Positions 54,256 to 58,979 of a stretch of 59,565 bases of DNA are shown here, in pieces. Origin of the DNA: a virus. Where the stretch lies: the IMG/VR virus record IMGVR_UViG_3300041411_000035, positions 1 through 59,565 of that record. One strand, written 5' to 3'. Position 1 is the first letter of the stretch. The number at the start of each line of letters is the position of its first letter. The position numbers and the translations under genes are program-made. Below the pieces are notes generated by a model. The model searched no databases. It saw nothing but the letters and a program-made list of their open reading frames with translations, and was not told the origin of the DNA.

Positions 54256-54283
54256 ATAGTAACACAGTTTTCCTGATTGTCAA
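54256..54283 (-). promoter_or_regulatory. Leftward divergent promoter with direct repeats
   Basis: - strand TTGACA - 16 bp - TACTAT. ATCAGGAA occurs twice, 21 bases apart, flanking the spacer and -10; a possible operator. Start of the 23-kb leftward block. Confidence 0.75.
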
Positions 54284-54287
54284 GACC

Positions 54288-54316
54288 TTGACGTAGGGCA
54301 ATTGCCGTGTTAGTAT
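54288..54316 (+). promoter_or_regulatory. Rightward divergent promoter
   Basis: TTGACG - 17 bp - TAGTAT. A GGCAATTGCC palindrome (54297-54306) lies in the spacer. Its -35 is back to back with the leftward one. Confidence 0.7.
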
Positions 54317-54336
54317 GGAAAAACTGATGGAGAGAT

Positions 54337-54426
54337 ATGTCTGAATTCACTCACCGGCCATCAGGGAACACGCCTATGAAGAGGATGCTACTGGGCAAGC
54401 TGAGTTCTAATCTGGTTAAAGCGTAG
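54337..54426 (+). CDS. Possible short peptide (29 aa)
   Basis: MSEFTHRPSGNTPMKRMLLG then KLSSNLVKA; GGAGAG precedes ATG 54337 and a promoter lies just upstream. Could be a leader peptide for the structured region that follows. Weakly supported. Confidence 0.4.
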   Translation: MSEFTHRPSGNTPMKRMLLGKLSSNLVKA

Positions 54427-54700
54427 CGACGACACCGCAAGGTGGAATGACCAGAATCTGACAGAGCAATCTGTCTCCTGCCAATGCAGGCCAATCACGA
54501 TCTCAAGCGTCATGAGAATGTGGGGAGATAGAACCAAGGTAGGTCTTAGGCAGATTAATTTCTGTATGGCCTTCCTTGGGACAGTTCTATCTTCCAATAC
54601 GAAACTCAGCGTCATGAGCAGATCAAATACAATAACCAACACATACAACCACCTAAACCACTGATACTAAAGGAGATTGTATGGAATAACCCTAAACAAT
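54427..54700 (+). ncRNA. Candidate structured non-coding RNA
   Basis: No convincing gene in about 270 bases downstream of the 54288 promoter. GATAGAAC (about 54529-54536) pairs with GTTCTATC (about 54585-54592), and CCAAGG with CCTTGG inside it. Two nearly identical hairpins CTCA-(A)GCGTCA-TGAG flank this helix (about 54500-54515 and 54606-54620). The class is not recognised. Confidence 0.45.
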
Positions 54701-54716
54701 ATAAGGAAACCAAACT

Positions 54717-54911
54717 ATGAGATGCCGATGCTGCGACGTACCGCTGATCAATAATGACAGCCCCGCATGGAATAAGCTCGCACAGAGAGAAGAAGACTTT
54801 TGTAGTGTGTGCAGAAATCTTGTATACAATTCATACACAGAGAAAGAGTATGTCTGCGGACGATATCCGACTGACGGTGTGACAGGGCCAGTACCCATCA
54901 AAGAAAATTAA
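54717..54911 (+). CDS. Zinc-finger small protein (64 aa)
   Basis: MRCRCCDVPL and DFCSVCRNLVYN form two CxxC knuckles. TAAGGAAACCAAACT precedes the ATG. Phage proteins of this look are common; role unknown. Confidence 0.6.
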   Translation: MRCRCCDVPLINNDSPAWNKLAQREEDFCSVCRNLVYNSYTEKEYVCGRYPTDGVTGPVPIKEN

Positions 54912-54924
54912 TCCTATCAAGGGG

Positions 54925-54952
54925 TTGACAGACAGTGCAATCATGGTATACT
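54925..54952 (+). promoter_or_regulatory. Promoter with bracketing repeat
   Basis: TTGACA - 16 bp - TATACT. ATGGTA (54943-54948) and TACCAT (54953-54958) pair with a 4-base loop on the -10. Confidence 0.75.
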
Positions 54953-54985
54953 TACCATACTTAGACAGAAATGTCCTACAAGTTA

Positions 54986-55040
54986 TGTGAGTGGAGCGTG
55001 CCTGTTTCCTCCTCCTTTCGGGCTGTAAGCCTACCACTCA
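54986..55040 (+). other. Leader stem-loop with pyrimidine tract
   Basis: TGAGTGG and CCACTCA close a long loop containing TTTCCTCCTCCTTTC, complementary to Shine-Dalgarno sequences. It lies between the 54925 promoter and ATG 55063. Confidence 0.4.
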
Positions 55041-55062
55041 CTCTAATCCGAGGTATAGCGAA

Positions 55063-55380
55063 ATGGAACAAAAGAATAAAGGTGGTCGTCCAACAAAAGC
55101 TGAAATGGCTGCACGTGGGGTGACAAAGACAGAACTAGATGCTGGTTTGAGAATTCTTAAAAGAATTTACGGACAGGCTATTGACAAGATGATTGAAATC
55201 AGCGATGATGAGTCCATTCCAGCTAAGGACCGTTTCAAGATGAAACAGGTGTTGGTTGATATGTACAACAATCTATACAAGTCTAACGAAGCATTGAAGA
55301 TTCAACTAGCAAAAGGAAGTGAGGGACCGGACGAGCTAGAGGACAAACCTCTCGCCCCAGTATTTAACTTCGCTAAATAA
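55063..55380 (+). CDS. Basic, helical DNA-binding-like protein (105 aa)
   Basis: Starts MEQKNKGGRPTKAEMAARG, where GGRPTKAE is an AT-hook-like basic segment seen at the N-terminus of many small terminase-type and regulatory phage proteins; two long helices follow. Just before the tRNA cluster. Small terminase subunit is one possibility; not established. GAGGTATAGCGAA precedes the ATG. Confidence 0.5.
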   Translation: MEQKNKGGRPTKAEMAARGVTKTELDAGLRILKRIYGQAIDKMIEISDDESIPAKDRFKMKQVLVDMYNNLYKSNEALKIQLAKGSEGPDELEDKPLAPVFNFAK

Positions 55381-55384
55381 TAAT

Positions 55385-55462
55385 TGGACGCTAATTCAAT
55401 TGGCTTAGAATAACCGGCTTTTACCCGGTAGGTTCCCGGTTCAAGTCCGGGGCGTCCAACCA
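55385..55462 (+). tRNA. tRNA-Lys (TTT)
   Basis: Acceptor TGGACGC/GCGTCCA, anticodon loop CTTTTAC in an ACCGG/CCGGT stem, T arm CCCGG-TTCAAGT-CCGGG, encoded CCA. First tRNA of the cluster. Confidence 0.92.
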
Positions 55463-55471
55463 AAATATGAT

Positions 55472-55548
55472 GTACTGTTAGATTACGTTAGGCGGCGTAT
55501 TCTCTGAAATACAGTATGTCAGGCAGTTACGCTTGCTGCCACTAACAT
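55472..55548 (+). other. tRNA-like structured spacer 1
   Basis: TGTTAG/CTAACA closes two inner stems, GTATT/AATAC and GGCAG/CTGCC, like a cloverleaf without anticodon identity or CCA. Contains GCGGCGTA and CTGAAATA, also found in the spacer at 57690-57776. Confidence 0.45.
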
Positions 55549-55637
55549 AGAGAGTTACCCAGTCAGGTGGCTGGCCTTGTTTGCTAAACAAAGGGATCGT
55601 TAACACGGTTGGGGATCAAGACCTCAGCTCTCTGCCA
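55549..55637 (+). tRNA. tRNA-Ser (GCT)
   Basis: Acceptor AGAGAGT/GCTCTCT, discriminator G, CCA. D arm CCAG/CTGG; anticodon loop TTGCTAA; long variable arm, as expected for Ser. T-loop ATCAAGA is unusual. Confidence 0.85.
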
Positions 55638-55757
55638 AGATGTTCAGGTCGCTCCTGAAAAGAAAACTGCATCAGCGTGAGGGTTCGCGGCTGGGTTGCA
55701 CTCGGAATGTTGCGATAGTCCGGTAGGGGTATGAGTCCCAAGTTGAACTTCTAAATT
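55638..55757 (+). other. Unassigned tRNA-cluster spacer
   Basis: Contains a perfect TTCAGG/CCTGAA hairpin (about 55644-55660) and a T-arm-like GGG..CCC, plus TTGCA that could be a Cys anticodon, but no complete cloverleaf could be drawn. Confidence 0.4.
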
Positions 55758-55759
55758 TT

Positions 55760-55849
55760 GGCGAGTTGGTAGAGTGAACGATTGCTCTAGTTTAGAAAAC
55801 TAGCGACTCCGAAAGGGGTCCGAGGGTTTGAATCCCTCACTCGCCTCCA
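55760..55849 (+). tRNA. tRNA-Ser (AGA)
   Basis: Acceptor GGCGAGT/ACTCGCC, anticodon stem CTAGT/ACTAG with loop TTAGAAA (AGA), long variable arm GACTCC-GAAA-GGGGTC, T arm GAGGG-TTTGAAT-CCCTC, CCA. A34 is unusual in bacteria. Confidence 0.8.
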
Positions 55850-55858
55850 AACAAAAAT

Positions 55859-55935
55859 GGGCCTTTGATGCAATTGGCAGTCATGCTTCACTCAAAATGA
55901 AGATGTTCCCAGTTCGAGTCTGGGAAGGCCCACCA
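55859..55935 (+). tRNA. tRNA with anticodon CAA (Leu by anticodon), short variable loop
   Basis: Acceptor GGGCCTT/AAGGCCC, anticodon stem CTTCA/TGAAG with loop CTCAAAA, T arm CCCAG-TTCGAGT-CTGGG, CCA. The variable loop is only 5 bases, whereas Leu tRNAs are normally class II. Confidence 0.8.
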
Positions 55936-55940
55936 AACAA

Positions 55941-56014
55941 GCTTCGTTCGTCTAATGGTAGGGCCGTTGCTTTACACGCAACAGACGGAGGTTCAATTCC
56001 TTCACGAAGCACCA
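55941..56014 (+). tRNA. tRNA-Val (TAC)
   Basis: Acceptor GCTTCGT/ACGAAGC, anticodon stem GTTGC/GCAAC with loop TTTACAC, encoded CCA. Confidence 0.92.
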
Positions 56015-56021
56015 AACATCA

Positions 56022-56062
56022 CAAAGTAATCGCGTTAGGGTTCGATTCCCTCCCAAGCCTCG
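56022..56062 (+). pseudogene. Possible tRNA 3' remnant
   Basis: GGG-TTCGATT-CCC looks like a T arm followed by an acceptor-like CCCAAGCCT, but there is no 5' half or CCA end. Confidence 0.4.
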
Positions 56063-56115
56063 GCGGACACCTGAAAGGGTGTGGTTCACAAAGCGGATGA
56101 AACGTGACTAGAGAG

Positions 56116-56142
56116 TTGACGACGGATGGCCATCCTTAGAAT
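56116..56142 (+). promoter_or_regulatory. Promoter within the tRNA cluster
   Basis: TTGACG - 15 bp - TAGAAT. GGATGGCCATCC is a perfect 12-bp palindrome in the spacer, and GAGAG/CTCTC brackets the whole element. Confidence 0.55.
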
Positions 56143-56162
56143 GCTCTCGGTACTAATTTAAT

Positions 56163-56239
56163 TGAGGGATGGCGGAACTGGTAGACGCACTGGACTTTGA
56201 ATCCAGCAATTGTGGGTTCGACCCCCACTCCCTCTTCCA
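56163..56239 (+). tRNA. tRNA-Gln (TTG)
   Basis: Acceptor TGAGGGA/TCCCTCT with a U1-U72 non-pair (a weak first pair is typical of Gln tRNA), anticodon stem CTGGA/TCCAG with loop CTTTGAA, T arm GTGGG-TTCGACC-CCCAC, CCA. Confidence 0.88.
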
Positions 56240-56256
56240 AACAAACTGGAGGCACA

Positions 56257-56817
56257 ATGATTTACCTACGATTCACAATGCTACTCGTTGTTGATATCTT
56301 GATGACAATCTTCACTGCACTTCCCGCAGCATTGATCGTTCCTCTGTTCACACGGGCACAGGAATACGGTAAGACTGAATATACTTGGGGATGGCTTTGG
56401 GGTACATACGATAACCCTCCACAGGGTGATCAAGGATTCGTAGCCAAACGTTGTTTGTTCCTCGGTGTTACAACAGGCTTCAAAGGATACGTGAACCGTG
56501 TCATGTGGATGCTCAGAAACCCTCTGTACGGCCTTGCCAAGCGCTCTGCCATCAAGTGGTCTGATACAGCTACAATGACCATCACAGGTAATCCTGATAT
56601 CTCTGACAAGTCTAAGATTCCCGGCAGCATGTTTGCCAAGCTGTGTGAAGGTAACAAGCTGATTGGATTCGAATACTACTGTGTCAAGCCTTGGAGTGCT
56701 ACACGTGATTTGCGTGTGCGTCTCGGCTGGAAGATGACCACAGAGAAGTTTAAAAACAAGGGCTTTGCCCAGTTCGTTGGTACGTGCAATCCATTTGATG
56801 GATACGGTGACGAATAA
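56257..56817 (+). CDS. Conserved phage membrane protein (DUF7338-like, 186 aa)
   Basis: N-terminal membrane segment (MLLVVDILMTIFTALPAALI), then NPPQGDQGF, GFKGYVNRVMWMLRNPLYG and a soluble C-terminal domain. This layout matches a family I recall as DUF7338, found in many large phages; function unknown. CTGGAGGCACA precedes ATG 56257. Lies inside the tRNA cluster. Confidence 0.6.
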   Translation: MIYLRFTMLLVVDILMTIFTALPAALIVPLFTRAQEYGKTEYTWGWLWGTYDNPPQGDQGFVAKRCLFLGVTTGFKGYVNRVMWMLRNPLYGLAKRSAIKWSDTATMTITGNPDISDKSKIPGSMFAKLCEGNKLIGFEYYCVKPWSATRDLRVRLGWKMTTEKFKNKGFAQFVGTCNPFDGYGDE

Positions 56818-56822
56818 GAGAA

Positions 56823-56905
56823 CATACCGCGCCTTGGTATGATCACCAAACCAACTGGTGATGTGACGCTCAGGAGACAGCGTGTTATAAGTGTCTCCCA
56901 CGAAT
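56823..56905 (+). other. Tandem hairpins between gene and tRNA-Trp
   Basis: CATACC/GGTATG, ATCACCA/TGGTGAT and GGAGAC/GTCTCC follow one another. Possibly RNA-processing signals or a weak terminator set. Confidence 0.5.
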
Positions 56906-56908
56906 TAA

Positions 56909-56983
56909 GGGTCTTGATTGTGATGGCAGCATACTGGCCTCCAAAGCCATGTGGACGGGGATCGTAACCTCGATGGCCCGCCA
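56909..56983 (+). tRNA. tRNA-Trp (CCA)
   Basis: Acceptor GGGTCTT/ATGGCCC (one mismatch, one G:T), anticodon loop CTCCAAA, T arm CGGGG/CCTCG, discriminator G, CCA. Confidence 0.85.
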
Positions 56984-56988
56984 AATAA

Positions 56989-57063
56989 GCTGGATTGGTA
57001 TATTGGATGTGCAGCGGTCTTCTAAGCCGCTTTAGGTAGGTTCGAACCCTACATCCAGCACCA
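56989..57063 (+). tRNA. tRNA-Arg (TCT)
   Basis: Acceptor GCTGGAT/ATCCAGC, anticodon stem GCGGT/GCCGC with loop CTTCTAA, T arm GTAGG-TTCGAAC-CCTAC, CCA. Confidence 0.92.
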
Positions 57064-57092
57064 AATAAAGTAAAATAATTTGAAGTAAGGTA

Positions 57093-57121
57093 TTGACAAT
57101 ATGGGTTTCCCATGTTCTAAT
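57093..57121 (+). promoter_or_regulatory. Promoter of the basic mini-protein
   Basis: TTGACA - 17 bp - TCTAAT; ATGGG-TTT-CCCAT lies in the spacer. Confidence 0.6.
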
Positions 57122-57154
57122 ACTCTAACAAGTTAAATAAAAGGAGAGAAAGAA

Positions 57155-57280
57155 ATGGCACAACGTCCATACGATGCAACAAAAGAACACGCTCCGGTTG
57201 ATAAGACTCGCTTGAAAGACAGCAAAGGTCGTCATCCGAACAAAGCCCGCAAAGACAAACACCCTGTCAGCGGCAAATAA
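57155..57280 (+). CDS. Small basic protein (41 aa)
   Basis: MAQRPYDATKEHAPVDKTRL then Lys/Arg/His-rich (KGRHPNKARKDKHPVSGK). AAGGAGAGAAAGAA precedes the ATG; own promoter. Likely nucleic-acid binding by charge. Third small basic protein of this style in the window. Confidence 0.6.
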   Translation: MAQRPYDATKEHAPVDKTRLKDSKGRHPNKARKDKHPVSGK

Positions 57281-57288
57281 GAATTAAT

Positions 57289-57365
57289 GCTCTTGTCGTC
57301 TAAAGGTATAGGATGGCTGACTTTCAATCAGTTGATGTTGGGTTCGAGTCCCACCAAGAGTACCA
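57289..57365 (+). tRNA. tRNA-Glu (TTC)
   Basis: Acceptor GCTCTTG/CAAGAGT (G:T first pair), anticodon loop CTTTCAA, T loop TTCGAGT, CCA. Confidence 0.9.
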
Positions 57366-57369
57366 ATTT

Positions 57370-57445
57370 GGCTCATTAGTGTTAGCGGTTAGCACACTTG
57401 ACTGTCTATCAGGAAGGAGGGATTCGAATTCCCTATGAGCCGCCA
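57370..57445 (+). tRNA. tRNA-Asp (GTC)
   Basis: Acceptor GGCTCAT/ATGAGCC, anticodon loop CTGTCTA, discriminator G as in Asp tRNAs, CCA. Confidence 0.92.
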
Positions 57446-57450
57446 AATTC

Positions 57451-57525
57451 GCCCTTGTCATATAAAGGCTATTATGCCTGTTTTGTAATCAGGTTATTGC
57501 GGTTCGAATCCGTACTGGGGCACCA
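57451..57525 (+). tRNA. tRNA-Thr (TGT)
   Basis: Acceptor GCCCTTG/CTGGGGC (one T:T), anticodon loop TTTGTAA, T arm GCGG-TTCGAAT-CCGT, CCA. Confidence 0.85.
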
Positions 57526-57531
57526 AACAAT

Positions 57532-57606
57532 AGTCGCTTGGCCGATTGGATTAGGCAAAGGTCTACGAAGCCTTTTAGAGTGGTTCGATCCCACTAGTGA
57601 CTACCA
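57532..57606 (+). tRNA. tRNA-Arg (ACG)
   Basis: Acceptor AGTCGCT/AGTGACT, anticodon stem AAGGT/GCCTT with loop CTACGAA, T loop TTCGATC, CCA. Confidence 0.9.
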
Positions 57607-57612
57607 AACAAT

Positions 57613-57686
57613 TGCCCGTTAGCATAGTGGTAATGCGCTCGGCTGATAACCGAATGAGGGGTGTTCAATTCACTCACGGGCAACCA
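57613..57686 (+). tRNA. tRNA-Ile (GAT)
   Basis: Acceptor TGCCCGT/ACGGGCA, anticodon loop CTGATAA, T loop TTCAATT, CCA. Confidence 0.92.
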
Positions 57687-57689
57687 AAT

Positions 57690-57776
57690 TTGATGATGCT
57701 ATAAAGTGGTATGCGGCGTACCGACCCACTAGGCCCGCTGAAATAGAACGAGAGGGTCATTCATCAAAGTTATAAT
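57690..57776 (+). other. tRNA-like structured spacer 2
   Basis: TTTGATGA/TCATCAAA closes stems AGTGG/CCACT, GGTA/TACC and GACCC/GGGTC. Shares GCGGCGTA and CTGAAATA with spacer 1. No anticodon identity or CCA. Confidence 0.5.
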
Positions 57777-57858
57777 GGCGAGTCGGCTAAGACTGACTGG
57801 TGTTGTCTCTGGGTTCATATCCCAGTGCTTACGTGTTCGATTCACGGACTCGCTACCA
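57777..57858 (+). tRNA. tRNA-Met (CAT)
   Basis: Acceptor GGCGAGT/ACTCGCT (G:T first pair), anticodon stem CTGGG/CCCAG with loop TTCATAT, T loop TTCGATT, CCA. Four extra bases lie between the acceptor and D stems, and it could be a lysidine-modified Ile tRNA. Confidence 0.8.
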
Positions 57859-57927
57859 AACACGTGCTTCCCCACGCGTACAGCCAGATAGAGTGTGCTG
57901 TATAAATATAGTCTCTATCAGAATTAT

Positions 57928-58004
57928 AGGCAATGATCTGACTAGGTGTTGGTCTGTGACTGTTAATCACAAGATGGGAGGTTCGAATCCTCTATTGCCT
58001 GCCA
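57928..58004 (+). tRNA. tRNA-Asn (GTT)
   Basis: Acceptor AGGCAAT/ATTGCCT, discriminator G, anticodon stem TGTGA/TCACA with loop CTGTTAA, T loop TTCGAAT, CCA. The spacer before it (57859-57927) folds as ACAGC/GCTGT and GATAGA/TCTATC. Confidence 0.92.
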
Positions 58005-58010
58005 AACAAT

Positions 58011-58099
58011 GCGTCGTGATTTATGGGGACTGGGATTCCCGCTGGGCTGTAAACCCGGTGTCCAAGACTGCGTGGTTCGATTCCGACCATGACGCACCA
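58011..58099 (+). tRNA. tRNA-Tyr (GTA)
   Basis: Acceptor GCGTCGT/ATGACGC, anticodon stem CTGGG/CCCGG with loop CTGTAAA, long variable arm typical of bacterial Tyr, T loop TTCGATT, CCA. Confidence 0.92.
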
Positions 58100-58120
58100 A
58101 TTAAGATGTAAATGTTTTAT

Positions 58121-58194
58121 CTCTCGGAAGCGTTACGGTAGCGTACTTTGTTTGGAACGAAGTGGCGGTGGTTCGACTCCACCCCGAGTGACCA
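58121..58194 (+). tRNA. tRNA-Pro (TGG)
   Basis: Acceptor CTCTCGG/CCGAGTG (one T:T), anticodon loop TTTGGAA, T arm GGTGG-TTCGACT-CCACC, CCA. Confidence 0.88.
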
Positions 58195-58204
58195 ATTTTA
58201 CTGT

Positions 58205-58300
58205 AAAGGTGGCATATGGGCTTATACCCAAGCTTATCGTTCCAGCCACAAGCACGACCACTTACGGCGTAGGAGTGGAACATCTGGCAGTAGACGCGAT
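58205..58300 (+). other. Structured spacer 3 before tRNA-Ala
   Basis: GTGGC/GCCAC and CCACT-11 bases-AGTGG hairpins; the second loop contains TACGGCGTAGG, sharing GGCGTA with spacers 1 and 2. Confidence 0.4.
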
Positions 58301-58305
58301 ACAAT

Positions 58306-58380
58306 GGGCTTATAGTGTTAATGGGAACACGCCGTGTTTGCAGCTCGGAGTTTACGGTTCGAGTCCGTATAGGTCCACCA
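58306..58380 (+). tRNA. tRNA-Ala (TGC)
   Basis: Acceptor GGGCTTA/TAGGTCC (two G:T), D arm GTGTT/ACAC, anticodon loop TTTGCAG, T loop TTCGAGT, CCA. Confidence 0.88.
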
Positions 58381-58397
58381 AATTATAGGAGTGCAGA

Positions 58398-58562
58398 ATG
58401 AAAGTTAGAATCAGAGAGCCAAGAGTGGCACGGTTGAAACGCAATGGCAGTTACTGTCCCTGCTGTGATCACCTCACTTGGAAGCACAAACTGATGGATC
58501 AACAAGCATTGAAAGAAGCACTTGAAGAAATAAGCAACACGCTTGACTGTGAGGCTGTGTAG
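58398..58562 (+). CDS. Small basic CPCC protein (54 aa)
   Basis: MKVRIREPRVARLKRNGSYC, then PCCDHLTWKHK: a basic protein with a single CPCC/H site. Its last 14 bases are also the first bases of tRNA-His. TAGGAGTGCAGA precedes the ATG. Function unknown. Confidence 0.5.
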   Translation: MKVRIREPRVARLKRNGSYCPCCDHLTWKHKLMDQQALKEALEEISNTLDCEAV

Positions 58563-58622
58563 TCTGGGACTACCTTCCGGTTGTGACCCGGTTGATGCAG
58601 ATCGAAACTGCACCTCACCCCA
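58549..58622 (+). tRNA. tRNA-His (GTG)
   Basis: Anticodon stem CCGG/CCGG with loop TTGTGAC, T arm TGCAG-ATCGAAA-CTGCA, 3' end CACCCCA with C73 as in His tRNAs. Six clear acceptor pairs (GTGAGG/CCTCAC); the -1 G is not encoded. Overlaps the end of the 58398 gene. Confidence 0.82.
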
Positions 58623-58626
58623 ATTC

Positions 58627-58703
58627 GCCCCTGTATCCCAACTGGCAGAGGAAGCGGTCTTAGAAACCGTACAGTGAGAGTTCGAATCTCTCTGGGGGCA
58701 CCA
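58627..58703 (+). tRNA. tRNA with anticodon TAG (Leu by anticodon), short variable loop
   Basis: Acceptor GCCCCTG/TGGGGGC, anticodon stem GCGGT/ACCGT with loop CTTAGAA, T arm GAGAG-TTCGAAT-CTCTC, CCA. The variable loop is 5 bases, unlike normal Leu tRNAs. Confidence 0.82.
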
Positions 58704-58709
58704 AACAAA

Positions 58710-58782
58710 GCAGGTACGTACAAGGTGTATCGCCCGCCTTCCAAGCGGTGTAGCAAGGGTTCGATTCCCTTTATCTGCTCCA
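58710..58782 (+). tRNA. tRNA-Gly (TCC)
   Basis: Acceptor GCAGGTA/TATCTGC, discriminator T as in Gly tRNAs, anticodon stem CCGC/GCGG with loop CTTCCAA, T arm AAGGG-TTCGATT-CCCTT, CCA. Confidence 0.92.
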
Positions 58783-58786
58783 ATAC

Positions 58787-58862
58787 GCATTCTAAGCTAA
58801 CTAGGTAGAAGCACTGGATTGAAACCCCAGAGGATGAGGCTCGATACCTCAAGAATGCACCA
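58787..58862 (+). tRNA. tRNA-Phe (GAA)
   Basis: Acceptor GCATTCT/AGAATGC, anticodon stem CTGG/CCAG with loop TTGAAAC, T arm TGAGG-CTCGATA-CCTCA, CCA. Last tRNA. Confidence 0.9.
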
Positions 58863-58927
58863 AACACAGACAACTGACCCACCTCTACATAGCTTCGTGC
58901 TATCAACGCAGTCTGTCTTGTCTCGAC

Positions 58928-58955
58928 AACCCTCTTCTTGAGGGTTTTCTTGTTT
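58928..58955 (+). terminator. Terminator of the tRNA cluster
   Basis: AACCCTC-TTCTT-GAGGGTT followed by TTCTTGTTT. Upstream, ACAGAC/GTCTGT encloses ATAGC-TTCGT-GCTAT (58866-58918). Confidence 0.88.
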
Positions 58956-58979
58956 CTATAATTCCAAAAAGGAACAACC

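Noticed and set aside
1441-54960. N4-type hairpin promoters read by a virion RNA polymerase.
   Set aside because: These promoters have full sigma70 -35 and -10 boxes and larger variable loops, unlike N4 hairpins, and no such polymerase is seen here.
54999-55020. Anti-Shine-Dalgarno pyrimidine tract (TTTCCTCCTCCTTTC) as a ribosome-mimicking element.
   Set aside because: Short low-complexity match; kept only as part of the leader stem-loop.
55638-55757. Possible tRNA-Cys (TTGCA in a loop).
   Set aside because: The anticodon stem does not pair and no acceptor stem or CCA end can be drawn. A Cys tRNA may be absent or elsewhere.
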